A program made the translations under genes and the position numbers. Positions 29,926 through 39,100 of a DNA stretch of 64,000 nucleotides are shown here, in pieces. Source of the DNA: Aeromonas veronii (GTDB taxonomy: Bacteria > Pseudomonadota > Gammaproteobacteria > Enterobacterales > Aeromonadaceae); NCBI GenBank assembly GCA_041319085.1, contig CP101033.1:2568501-2632500 (forward strand). The letters are read 5' to 3'. The notes below the pieces were generated by a model, which was not told where the DNA came from, made no database searches, and saw only the letters and a list, made by a program, of their open reading frames with translations. Positions within the stretch are counted from its first letter, which is position 1, and each line of letters opens with the position of its first letter.

Positions 29926-30993
29926 TTATGCTTCAACCTGGCGACGGGTGACGAACATGGCGTCCCCGTAGCTGAAGAAACGGTACTGCCCGGTCACGGC
30001 CGCCTGATAGGCCGCCATCACGTTGTCATAACCGGCAAAGGCGCTGACCAGCATGATCAGAGTCGACTCCGGCAGATGGAAGTTGGTGACCATGGCATCG
30101 ACAATCTGGAACTGGTAGCCAGGGAAGATGAAAATATTGGTGTCACTAAAGAAGGGCGCCAGCGGTTTGCCCTGCGCCAGGGTGACCTTGGCCGCACTCT
30201 CCAGCGAACGCACCGACGTGGTCCCCACCGCAATCACCCTGCCACCACGGGCACGGGTTGCAGCAATCGCATCCACCACCTCTTGCGGCACTTCCGCATA
30301 CTCGGAGTGCATGTGGTGATCTTCAATTTTCTCTACCCGCACCGGCTGGAAGGTCCCCGCCCCTACATGCAGGGTGACGAAGGCCGTTTCAACCCCTTTG
30401 GCCCGAATTTTCTCAAGCAGCGGCTCATCAAAGTGCAGACCGGCGGTCGGCGCGGCGACGGCGCCGGGCTTTTGATTGTAAACGGTCTGGTAGCGCTCCT
30501 TGTCTGCATCCTCATCGGGACGGTCGATATAGGGGGGCAGCGGCATGTGACCGATGGCCTCCAAAATCTCCAGCACCGGGCGCGGGTCGAGGAAGTGGAT
30601 CTCGAACAGGGCGTCGTGGCGAGCGCGCATTTCGGCTTCCACTTTCACTCCATCTGGGCCTCCATCCATGAGCATCCGGGTACCGGGCTTGGGCGCCTTG
30701 GAGGCCCGGACATGGGCCAGCACGCTGTGCTCGTCCAGAATGCGCTCCACCAGTACCTCCAGCTTGCCGCCGCTGGCCTTCTGGCCAAACATGCGCGCCG
30801 GAATGACGCGGGTGTTGTTGAATACCAGCAGATCACCGGGGTTGAGCTGTTCCAGCACATCGACAAATTGACCATGGCGCAGGGCGCCAGTTTGACCATC
30901 GAGCTGCAACAGGCGGCTGGCGGTACGCTCTGCCATCGGATAGCGGGCAATCAGCTCGTCTGGCAGATCAAAATGAAAATCGGATACTTGCAT
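29926..30993 (-). CDS. queA: S-adenosylmethionine:tRNA ribosyltransferase-isomerase
   Basis: A 355-aa enzyme that adds the epoxycyclopentane ring from SAM to preQ1-tRNA. Typical segments are [14 protein letters not shown] at the N-terminus and [14 protein letters not shown]. The length matches E. coli QueA (356 aa). It is first in the queA-tgt-yajC-secD-secF order and divergent from the CBS gene. Confidence 0.98.
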   Translation of the reverse strand: MQVSDFHFDLPDELIARYPMAERTASRLLQLDGQTGALRHGQFVDVLEQLNPGDLLVFNNTRVIPARMFGQKASGGKLEVLVERILDEHSVLAHVRASKAPKPGTRMLMDGGPDGVKVEAEMRARHDALFEIHFLDPRPVLEILEAIGHMPLPPYIDRPDEDADKERYQTVYNQKPGAVAAPTAGLHFDEPLLEKIRAKGVETAFVTLHVGAGTFQPVRVEKIEDHHMHSEYAEVPQEVVDAIAATRARGGRVIAVGTTSVRSLESAAKVTLAQGKPLAPFFSDTNIFIFPGYQFQIVDAMVTNFHLPESTLIMLVSAFAGYDNVMAAYQAAVTGQYRFFSYGDAMFVTRRQVEA

Positions 30994-31205
30994 CTTTCAC
31001 CTCGGGGGGAATCGGCGGCTAGTCTAGTTATCCCCATCTGCCAAGGCAACCCAAAAGACCAAAAACCCAAGAGAGACAAGGGATAGCGCTCGTTTTTGTG
31101 AGCGCTTGCGCGTTAATGATTCTTTAATGTTCTGTATTGACCCTGATCATGATTTGCCAATAGGCGCTGGGCTAGGGTGAAAGCAGATACACAAGGAGGC
31201 CCACC

Positions 31206-31652
31206 ATGATGACCTTATCCGAGATCATGACCGAACACCCTTTCACCCTGGGTCCGGAAAATAGTGTCAAACAGGCGATGGACCTGATGCAGCAGGAGCG
31301 GATCCGCCACATTCCCATCGTCGACGAACAGCACCACCTGCTGGGGCTGGTGACCCTGACCGATATCCTGGCCACCCGCGAATCCAAGCTGTTGCTGATC
31401 AATCCGGAGCGGGAAGCCGAGTTTACCGACAGCGTGCAACTGGACGAGATCATGACCCGCCAGGTAGCAAGTGTGGATCCCCACGCCGGTATCAAGGAGG
31501 CAGCACTCTACCTGCAGCGGCACAGATATGGCTGCCTGCCGGTACTCAAAGGACGCAAGCTGATCGGCATTGTCACCGAGTCAGACTTCATTGCCGTGGC
31601 AATCAACTTGCTCGAATTGATGGAAGAGCAGGAGCCACCTACCGACTTTTGA
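31206..31652 (+). CDS. CBS-domain pair protein
   Basis: A 148-aa protein made almost entirely of two CBS domains (about 5-60 and 78-138). Both carry the usual RHIPIVDEQHHLLGLVT and GCLPVLKGRKLIGIVTESDF segments. Such stand-alone Bateman modules bind adenine nucleotides and regulate a partner. AAGGAGG lies just before the ATG. No enzyme or transporter gene is adjacent on this strand, so its partner is unknown. Confidence 0.88.
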   Translation: MMTLSEIMTEHPFTLGPENSVKQAMDLMQQERIRHIPIVDEQHHLLGLVTLTDILATRESKLLLINPEREAEFTDSVQLDEIMTRQVASVDPHAGIKEAALYLQRHRYGCLPVLKGRKLIGIVTESDFIAVAINLLELMEEQEPPTDF

Positions 31653-31662
31653 TTACCAATAC

Positions 31663-31677
31663 TGTAATTAAATTACA
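31663..31677. promoter_or_regulatory. perfect 15-bp palindrome after the CBS gene
   Basis: TGTAATT, a central A, then AATTACA. It lies 11 bases after the CBS gene and about 80 bases before the promoter of the candidate small RNA. It may be an operator; it has no T run to act as a terminator. Confidence 0.4.
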
Positions 31678-31756
31678 AAGAAAAGCGTTTTAAGCCATCA
31701 AAACCGGCTAAAATGATGAAAAACTTTCATTTTGACTGAAAAATTACACCAAATAC

Positions 31757-31785
31757 TTGCCTTGTGACCTGCGTCACACTATTAT
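31757..31785 (+). promoter_or_regulatory. promoter with a CRP-like palindrome in the spacer
   Basis: TTGCCT (31757-31762) and TATTAT (31780-31785) are 17 bases apart, a good sigma70 arrangement. The spacer contains TGTGACCTGCGTCACA (31763-31778), an exact TGTGA-N6-TCACA CRP-type palindrome. A protein bound there would block RNA polymerase, so repression is more likely than activation unless another promoter is used. Confidence 0.55.
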
Positions 31786-31791
31786 CCCGCT

Positions 31792-31964
31792 CATGCAATA
31801 GTTGCCGAGGGGGAGACGAGGGATTGTGCACCCATTATCTTCCTCTCAGATGTCTGCAAGTTTGCACACCCCGTAGGTAGTCTTTGCTGTAAAGCATTTG
31901 TTTATATAGCCATTCCTTGTTTGATGACCCGGCCCTGTCGTTGCGATAGTGCCGGGATTTTTTT
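31792..31964 (+). ncRNA. candidate small regulatory RNA, about 170 nt
   Basis: Between a sigma70-like promoter and a rho-independent terminator (CCCGGC at 31928-31933, GCCGGG at 31951-31956, then seven T) there is no reading frame longer than a few codons. The region is AT-rich and differs from flanking coding DNA. I do not recognise it as Spot 42, GcvB, CyaR, ArcZ, FnrS or 6S. The start is inferred from the promoter. A leader of ahpC is the alternative, but the terminator lies 375 bases before that gene. Confidence 0.45.
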
Positions 31965-32338
31965 ATCTGCGCTTTTCGGCTTCCCCGCCTTGCCAACTCA
32001 ATCCCATCGCTGCGACCAGCGACCTCAACCTCCTGCCACCTGCTTGCGCCACTGCTCATCTCATCGCGGCTGCGCTCGGCTGGCTAATTGGGCCTTGAAA
32101 AGGCGATGTACCGCACAGATATTGAACCACGACAAGGAGTTATCTCTGTACGTCAGAGATATTCATGTTAGGTACAGCCATAGTGAGCTATCTAATAAGT
32201 AGATTTAAGCGATTCAAAATTGCGGCTTTTATCGATTATCGGAAGCCCTTATGATGAATCCATCGAAAGTTAAACGCCTCGCCTGGCCAACTTTTGCAAC
32301 ACCAGCCCGGCATATGTACATCACCAAGGAGCAAATAC
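31965..32338 (+). other. region upstream of ahpC, no gene seen
   Basis: There is no convincing gene; an open frame at 31921-32202 has no ribosome site and odd composition. The region holds an inverted repeat ATCTCTG/CAGAGAT (32142-32160), a short palindrome ATCTA-ATAAG-TAGAT further on, and a TATGAT at 32250-32255 that may be the ahpC -10. OxyR control of ahpC is expected from other bacteria. ATAG/CTAT half-sites occur near 32180, but I could not fit them to the full OxyR spacing. Confidence 0.5.
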
Positions 32339-32905
32339 ATGTCTACCTACATCAACACTGAAATCAAGCCGTTCAATGCTACCGCCTACCACAATGGCAA
32401 ATTCGTTCAGGTGTCTGACGCTGACCTGAAAGGCAAGTGGTCTGTGGTGTTCTTCTATCCGGCTGACTTCACCTTCGTTTGCCCGACCGAGCTGGGCGAC
32501 CTGGCTGACAACTACGCTGAATTCCAGAAGCTGGGCGTCGAGATCTACTCTGTCTCTACCGACACCCACTTCACCCACAAAGCATGGCACGACACCTCTG
32601 ACACCATTCAGAAGATCCAGTACCCGATGATTGGTGACCCGACTGGTACCATCACCCGCAACTTCGGTGTGATGATCGAAGAAGCCGGTCTGGCTGATCG
32701 CGGTACCTTCGTGATTGACCCGCAGGGCATCATCCAGATCGTCGAGATCAACGCTGGCGGCATCGGCCGTGACGCCCTGGAACTGCTGCGCAAAGTCAAA
32801 GCGGCCCAGTACGTTGCCGCCCACCCGGGTGAAGTGTGCCCGGCTAAATGGAAAGAAGGCGATGCCACTCTGGCCCCGTCCCTGGACCTGGTAGGCAAGA
32901 TCTAA
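32339..32905 (+). CDS. ahpC: alkyl hydroperoxide reductase subunit C (peroxiredoxin)
   Basis: A 188-aa typical 2-Cys peroxiredoxin that reduces H2O2, organic peroxides and peroxynitrite. The peroxidatic Cys48 is in DFTFVCPTE and the resolving Cys167 in GEVCPAKW. An AAGGAG site precedes the ATG at 32339, giving [12 protein letters not shown] as in E. coli. A strong terminator follows, so ahpF may be transcribed partly from its own promoter or by read-through. Confidence 0.98.
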   Translation: MSTYINTEIKPFNATAYHNGKFVQVSDADLKGKWSVVFFYPADFTFVCPTELGDLADNYAEFQKLGVEIYSVSTDTHFTHKAWHDTSDTIQKIQYPMIGDPTGTITRNFGVMIEEAGLADRGTFVIDPQGIIQIVEINAGGIGRDALELLRKVKAAQYVAAHPGEVCPAKWKEGDATLAPSLDLVGKI

Positions 32906-32921
32906 GCCTCCCGCTTCCAAG

Positions 32922-32949
32922 ACCGGCCCGCACAAGGGCCGGTTTTGTT
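32922..32949 (+). terminator. terminator between ahpC and ahpF
   Basis: ACCGGCCC / GGGCCGGT with a six-base loop, followed by TTTGTTT. It probably limits ahpF expression relative to ahpC. Confidence 0.75.
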
Positions 32950-33029
32950 TCCGGCCCTCAAAGAGTGCGCCGGTCTGCTTTCCGGCTTACATTTCACGCC
33001 GACCCGTAATCACAAGAAGGAATTCGACC

Positions 33030-34610
33030 ATGTTGGATACCAACCTCAAACAACAGCTGAACACCTATCTGCAGTACATCGTCAATCCCATCGAGATCAG
33101 CGTGTCCGGCAACGACAGTGACAAATCTGCAGAGCTGCTGGCGTTGGCCAGCGAGATCGCCGAGATGTCCCCCAAGATCACCCAGACCTCTGGCACTGCC
33201 GCTCGCAAGCCTTCCATGAGCGTCGCGCCGCAGGGCCAAGCCCCGCGCGTTCACTTTGCCGGCATCCCCATGGGTCATGAATTTACCTCTCTGGTGCTTG
33301 CCCTGCTGCAAAGCGGCGGCCACCCCTCCAAGGCCGATGCGGCCGTGCAGGAGCAGATCCGCAATCTCAAGGGCGAGTTCCACTTCGAGACCTATATCTC
33401 CCTCTCCTGCCACAACTGCCCGGACGTGGTTCAGGCCCTCAACCTGATGGCCACCCTGAACCCCGGCATCACTCACACCATGATCGATGGCGCCCTGTTC
33501 CAGGAAGAAGTTGCCGAACGCCAGATCATGGCGGTACCGAATGTCTACCTGAACGGTCAGCCGTTCAGCCAGGGCCGCATCTCGCTGGAAGAGATCGTCG
33601 CCAAGCTCGACACTGGCGCAAGCGATCGCAAAGCCGCCGAGCTGAATGAGAAAGCTCCCTACGACGTGTTGGTGGTGGGCGGTGGCCCGGCTGGCGCCGC
33701 AGCGGCCATCTATGCCGCTCGTAAAGGCATTCGCACCGCCATCGTTGCCGAGCGTTTCGGTGGTCAGGTGATGGACACCGTCGGCATCGAGAACTTTATC
33801 TCCGTACCCTACACCGAAGGCCCCAAACTGGCCGCCAGTCTGGAGCAGCACGTCAAACAATATGGCGTGGAAGTGATCACCGAACAGCGTGCCGCCGCCA
33901 TCAGTAAAGATGGTTATGTGAACGTGGATCTCGCCTCCGGCGCCACCTTGCAGAGCCGTGCCGTGATCCTGGCGACCGGTGCTCGCTGGCGCGATCTGAA
34001 CGTACCGGGCGAGCTTGAGTACCGCACCAAGGGCGTAGCCTACTGCCCGCACTGCGATGGCCCCTTCTTCAAGGGCAAGCGAGTGGCGGTGATCGGTGGT
34101 GGTAACTCCGGCATCGAGGCAGCCATCGATCTGGCTGGCATCGTTGAGCATGTGACCGTGGTGGAGTTTGCCGATACCCTGCGTGCCGATGAGGTGCTGC
34201 AGAAGAAGGCTCGCTCGATGGGCAATATCGACATCATCATGAGCGCGCGCACCACCGAAGTGATCGGTGATGGCAGCAAGGTGGTCGGTATGGACTACGA
34301 AGATCGCACCACAGGTGAGATCAAACACCTGGCGGTGGCGGGTATCTTCGTCCAGATCGGCCTGGTACCGAACACCGAGTTCCTGAAAGGGAGCGAGATT
34401 GCCCTGACCCGCTTTGGCGAGATCGAGATCGATACCAAAGGGGCGACCTCCCTACCTGGCGTCTACGCCGCAGGGGATGCCACCACGGTACCGTTCAAGC
34501 AGATCATCATCTCCATGGGTGCCGGCGCCACCGCCGCACTGGGTGCGTTTGATTACCTCATCCGGACCCCTGCGCCAGAAGCGACCAAGGCTGACGCTGT
34601 GACCGCCTGA
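33030..34610 (+). CDS. ahpF: alkyl hydroperoxide reductase subunit F
   Basis: A 526-aa flavoprotein that passes electrons from NADH to AhpC. The N-terminal double-thioredoxin-fold domain has redox cysteines at 127/130 (SCHNCPD). The FAD domain has [12 protein letters not shown]. The NADH domain has the redox pair Cys339/Cys342 (CPHCDG) and [12 protein letters not shown]. The length is close to E. coli AhpF (521 aa). AAGGA lies before the ATG. Confidence 0.98.
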   Translation: MLDTNLKQQLNTYLQYIVNPIEISVSGNDSDKSAELLALASEIAEMSPKITQTSGTAARKPSMSVAPQGQAPRVHFAGIPMGHEFTSLVLALLQSGGHPSKADAAVQEQIRNLKGEFHFETYISLSCHNCPDVVQALNLMATLNPGITHTMIDGALFQEEVAERQIMAVPNVYLNGQPFSQGRISLEEIVAKLDTGASDRKAAELNEKAPYDVLVVGGGPAGAAAAIYAARKGIRTAIVAERFGGQVMDTVGIENFISVPYTEGPKLAASLEQHVKQYGVEVITEQRAAAISKDGYVNVDLASGATLQSRAVILATGARWRDLNVPGELEYRTKGVAYCPHCDGPFFKGKRVAVIGGGNSGIEAAIDLAGIVEHVTVVEFADTLRADEVLQKKARSMGNIDIIMSARTTEVIGDGSKVVGMDYEDRTTGEIKHLAVAGIFVQIGLVPNTEFLKGSEIALTRFGEIEIDTKGATSLPGVYAAGDATTVPFKQIIISMGAGATAALGAFDYLIRTPAPEATKADAVTA

Positions 34611-34625
34611 TAGGCCGCACGCAAC

Positions 34626-34670
34626 AAAAAGCCGACGCCCAATGAAGTGAACACGAGCGTCGGCTTTTTT
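34626..34670 (+). terminator. terminator of ahpF
   Basis: GCCGACGC (34631-34638) pairs with GCGTCGGC (34657-34664), flanked by AAAAA and TTTTTT. Confidence 0.85.
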
Positions 34671-34691
34671 ACATCTGCATCGACGCGACAT

Positions 34692-34721
34692 AAAAACCCC
34701 GCAGCAAACGGCGGGGTTTTT
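34692..34721. terminator. second terminator between ahpF and the SIMPL gene
   Basis: AAAAACCCCGC and GCGGGGTTTTT around an eight-base loop. The symmetrical A and T runs allow it to act in both directions, including for the minus-strand SIMPL-domain gene. Confidence 0.85.
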
Positions 34722-34746
34722 CATGACTAGGCATAAACGACTGCTA

Positions 34747-35463
34747 TCACTCCAACAAGAAAACAGCCTCGATATTATCGCTTACCATGATCTGCTGTTG
34801 TTGATAGCTGTTATTCGCCATATCCGGCGCGGGGGCAGCCATCACCATGGCCTGCACCTCCTTCAGGTTGCGGCTGTAAGCGGTGATGGGCGAGGCGTTG
34901 CGGTACTCCACACTGTACACCTTGCCAAGCTTCATCCCGAACGCCTTGGCCAGAGATTCGGCCTTGGTTTTGGCATCCTCAACGGCATTCAACCGGGCCT
35001 GCTCCTTGATAACCTGTGGCGATTTCAACCCGTATTCAATCTGGGATACAGACTCCAACCCGGCTTTGAGTGCTGTATCCATCAAGGGGCTCAACTTGTC
35101 GAGCTGATAGAGCTTCACCGCCAATTGCCGCTGGGCACGGTATCCCAGCAACACCGTCTTATTGTTCTCACCATACTGATATTCCGGCGAGACCATCAGG
35201 TTGCCCGCCTCAACATCGCTGCGCTTGATCCCCAACCCTTCCAGTTGGCTGAAAAAGGCGGCGACCTTGGTATCTACCTGCTGCTTGGCCTTGAGGCCCT
35301 GCTTATCCAGAGCACTCACCGCCACATTGAGGGTGAGCATATCGGGTTCAGTTTTCTGCTCGGCATAACCGCTCACCACCAGATGGGGCGCTTGCGGCAC
35401 GTCAATCGCTAGCAGCGGAGCACTGACAACCAGAGCGGAAAGAGTAAGAAGGGGACGCCACAT
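34747..35463 (-). CDS. periplasmic SIMPL-domain (DUF541) protein
   Basis: A 238-aa protein with a Sec signal peptide (MWRPLLTLSALVVSAPLLA) and a single SIMPL/DUF541 domain, visible in VSGYAEQKTEPDMLTLNVAVS and DVEAGNLMVSPEYQY. E. coli YggE, of the same family, is linked to oxidative stress tolerance, and the neighbour here is ahpCF on the other strand. The ATG at 35463 was chosen because of the signal peptide and GAGG upstream. The molecular function is unknown. Confidence 0.85.
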   Translation of the reverse strand: MWRPLLTLSALVVSAPLLAIDVPQAPHLVVSGYAEQKTEPDMLTLNVAVSALDKQGLKAKQQVDTKVAAFFSQLEGLGIKRSDVEAGNLMVSPEYQYGENNKTVLLGYRAQRQLAVKLYQLDKLSPLMDTALKAGLESVSQIEYGLKSPQVIKEQARLNAVEDAKTKAESLAKAFGMKLGKVYSVEYRNASPITAYSRNLKEVQAMVMAAPAPDMANNSYQQQQIMVSDNIEAVFLLE

Positions 35464-35518
35464 AGAAAAAACCTCAATCGAAAAGATTGAGCTCATTATG
35501 CCCGTGCAGCTACGGGAT

Positions 35519-36079
35519 TCATATATCGTGCAAGGGGGGGATCTGTTCCAGTATCTGGCTGGTCAGATCGAGGCTGATGGTAACCATGCTGCCAGGCTCC
35601 TGGCTCTGGTTTGCCATATTCAGCGCCGGTGTCGCGCTACAAGCCAACACCTCATCATCGAAATGGAACGAATCCCACGACAGAACGCGTCCTTGCTGAA
35701 CCGATCCAACATCGGTGCCACCACTCTCCTCCGCCCTCGCAGACCAGGCAATGGTATCAGACGGCCCCAGCAAATCGTGCAACAACGGGGAGTGAAAACT
35801 GGCCAACGGATACTCCTGCTGCCCCTGAACATGGCCCACCAGGATCATGTTATGGGCAGATTCGGTATCCATGACCGGCACATAGATGATAGCGGCAGCA
35901 GCAAAATCAACATAGAGCGATCCCGCTACATCACCGGCCTCATTCTCTATCTCCATCCCATCCAGCCGATCACCCGCAATCGAGGCCTGATAGCCAAACT
36001 GGCCGGCGCAGGTAATGTTCCCCTGCCCATCCCAGCTATAACGGATGCCATCAATGTCGACCCAGTTGAATGACTGCAT
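35519..36079 (-). CDS. unknown protein encoded downstream of the adhesin
   Basis: A 186-aa protein I do not recognise. There is no signal peptide or membrane segment. It is acidic and rich in small hydrophobics, with a beta-rich look (FNWVDIDGIRYSWDGQGNITC, GSLYVDFAAAAIIYVPVMD). GAGGG lies just before the ATG. It follows the adhesin gene on the same strand after a terminator, so it may be read by read-through or from its own promoter. Its fixed position next to the adhesin could mean a linked role, but nothing in the sequence shows it. Confidence 0.75.
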   Translation of the reverse strand: MQSFNWVDIDGIRYSWDGQGNITCAGQFGYQASIAGDRLDGMEIENEAGDVAGSLYVDFAAAAIIYVPVMDTESAHNMILVGHVQGQQEYPLASFHSPLLHDLLGPSDTIAWSARAEESGGTDVGSVQQGRVLSWDSFHFDDEVLACSATPALNMANQSQEPGSMVTISLDLTSQILEQIPPLHDI

Positions 36080-36124
36080 GATTACCCTCTCCTCTACTGC
36101 CGCTATCTTATCCATCCCCTTGAG

Positions 36125-36155
36125 GAAAAAACAGGGGCCAGGCAAGCCCGGCCCC
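36125..36155 (-). terminator. terminator of the adhesin gene
   Basis: On the minus strand GGGGCC / GGCCCC with a complementary inner GGC/GCC is followed by TGTTTTTT, ten bases after the adhesin stop. Confidence 0.82.
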
Positions 36156-36164
36156 ATTACTCGC

Positions 36165-39100
36165 TTACGGATCCACCTTGAGGTTACCGTCATCCAGCAG
36201 TTGCTTGATGATATCTTGGTTAGAACCCAGAGAAGCCAGATCGAGTGAGTTCTGGAACTGAATTGTCAGTTCCGCCTCCCCACCAGCCCCGGCAGGATCT
36301 ATCGTCAACGTCTTGGTCGTCGTGTTGAACTGCAGATAGTTGATCAGCACGGCTGCCAAGTCTTCGTTGTCCCCCAGCGCTGGTACGCCAACCAGCAGAT
36401 CAGACAGATCCAGCACATCGCCACCACTGACAGTCGCACCCAAGGTGAAGTCGGTGATGTTGTCCGTACTGCCGTCGGCATCGCCACTGACCCATTTGAA
36501 GGTATCGTTACCAGTGCCTCCGGTAAGAGTATCCGAACCTAAGCCACCAATCAGGGTATCGTTACCACCTTGACCATAGAGGATGTCATTACCAGCACCA
36601 CCATCCAATATGTCATCCCCACCCACTGTACCTTCTTGAGCGTAGGAGGCATGGTTAGTTACTAATTCGGTCAGCAACTGATTCGATGTCAGCCCTGGAT
36701 GTGCAGCTACAAATGCAGCCCAGCCACCATCAGCACTGTTGACATAAATACTGTCGCCATATATCACATCATTGCCGGCACCACTTTGCAGATGATCATT
36801 GCCTACCGAAGCAGCAGCACTCCCCCCGCCGGTAAGCTGACCAATAACGGTATTAAGCTGGTTAGCATTGTTGACATTGGTTGCGCTACCTCCTGTTCCT
36901 TCGACTTGACCAAGTAGCGTCAAGGCATTAGCACCGATTTGAATCCCAACAGACTCAATCGTAAAAGTCTGCCCGACTGACGAGCCTACATTCTCAATTC
37001 GGTTTACTTCGCTGACATTATCATCATTGCTTGAGCCACTAGGATTATAAGTCCCGAGCACATGCTGCATAGCCACAGCACTGCTGACACTATCAACCGT
37101 CGTTGTACCATTTGCATGGTATGCTCGGTTGGGCTCCCCATCAGAAACAAAGATAACTTTGTTAACATCAGCAGCGGCAATAGGAGCATCAGGGCCAACT
37201 GATTCAATCCAGTTATTAGCGGCGATCAATCCAGCCTCATAGTTTGTGGCGTCAGCACTGGGCACAGTGATGGCATTGACAAAAGCAATTGCTGCCAACC
37301 GTTGGGCATTGTCATCTACTCCTCCAGTTGTCAGAGTGAAGCTACCTGAGCTGTTTACCTGAGTAGCGAACGCATCGATATGAATTCGAATGTCGCTCGC
37401 TCCCGAGTTGTACAACCCATTAATTGCACTGATCACTGCCTGCTTCATAGCCTCGAGTCGGGTGATACTGGACGTGACACCATTAATATTGGTGAACTGA
37501 ATTGTATTGCTGATCATGCTGCCTGAGTTATCCAGCAAAAAGGCAATATTCGCTTTCTGCCCAGGTAACTGGTTCGATCCTCCGACATCTCCGATCAGGA
37601 CATCATTACCACTCTTTCCATCAATTTCGCCAGCGCCACCAGACACGACAAACGGTACGGAGCTGCCGCTGACATCGTCGGCATTACTACCAACGATAAG
37701 AACAGGAGCAACAACCGGCTCAAAGGCCACCTGCAATATTGATGTATCTTTGTCACCATCACCATCAACTACCGCAACATTGAAATTAGTGATCACAGGG
37801 TCCTCTTCAATACGCTCGAGTAAATTGGCTCCAGTAACCCTGAAACCATCACCGCCAGCATCAGACAACTCGACCCGAGTGATATTCGTCAACGTAGTGG
37901 GGATAGTTGCCTCTGTATGATTGGTAAAGAGCGTAGTGCCGCTTTGAACGACCTGATCACCGTTCGAATTAGTGCCATAAATAGTCCAGCTAACTAAATT
38001 TGTGGCTGCATTCGATTTATTTTCAACTGAGAAAGCGACTTCTAGTGCGGGGGCCGAGAAATCAAAATAAATTTTATTAGCCCCTTCGATCCACTGATTG
38101 TCTGTCGCTAGACCTTGCGTACTCGAGTTAACAGTACCCTCCAGCGAATCTACCGTCATGATGACATTCTGCCCATTGGGGATAACATCTCCAGGCTTAT
38201 AAATGCCACCTGTATCGGTAATAACCAAATAATCCTGATAGCCACCGACACTCTTGTTAAACGTTGTTGAGAACTCTTCGATTGCCCCATCAACCTTACC
38301 GTCCATGTCAATGATATAGTGACCAGTAACATCCATGGTCAGAGTAAAGATCAGATTCTGTCCGCTACCACCGGTGTATGCACCTGGTACTGTGCTGGTA
38401 TAAGCAAACAAGGTACCCGGCGAAGCCGGATTCACGTAGTAATAGATAGTGTATCCATCTGAGGTCAACACACTAGCCGCATAAGTAGTGGTGGTTCCAT
38501 TCCAGCCAGAGATATTCCCTGTCAGGTCACCATGACCTGCACCATCACTCCCCAAATCAACGGTATACATACCCTCAACATATCCTGAGCTCGAGTTTGC
38601 CAGTGAAGTAGATTTTGAGGTTTCAACAATATCCGGACCGTCATCGTCAAAGCTGAACGCCGAGGTCGTGTTGTTGGCCAGCACCACCGTATCGGAGGCC
38701 ACGATCTGGTCACCATCGCCGTCGACACGGGTAACCTGAGCTTGCAGCAACAGCGTGCTGCCCGGCGCCAGCAGCAGTTGCACCGCTTCGTCGTACAGAC
38801 CGTCAGTGCCGTTGTCCAGCGCCTCGTACAGCGTGGTCTGCAGTTGCAGCGAGCCACCAACATCGACGATCTCGATCTTGAAGACTGTTTGGTTGGTGGT
38901 GTCCTTGCCCTCCAGCACGCCGGCACCCGTGGCGAACAGGGTGATCGCCCCGCCATTGGTGGCCACCAGGTTGGTGGCCAATCCATTAACCGGAACACCG
39001 GTGAAGCTCACCGCCGTGCTGAGCGAGCCCGCACCGTCCGAGCCGTAGCTGCCGCTGATGGTAAACAGGCTCAGCAGGCCACCGCTCACCGTCGTGGTCG

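Noticed and set aside
31763..31778. Reading the TGTGA-N6-TCACA site as a class II CRP activator site
   Set aside because: It lies between a good -35 and -10, where a bound protein would block polymerase; no well-placed alternative -10 was seen for activation.
31921..32202. 93-codon frame upstream of ahpC
   Set aside because: It starts inside the terminator region of the candidate small RNA, lacks a ribosome site, and has Cys/Arg/His-rich composition unlike neighbours.
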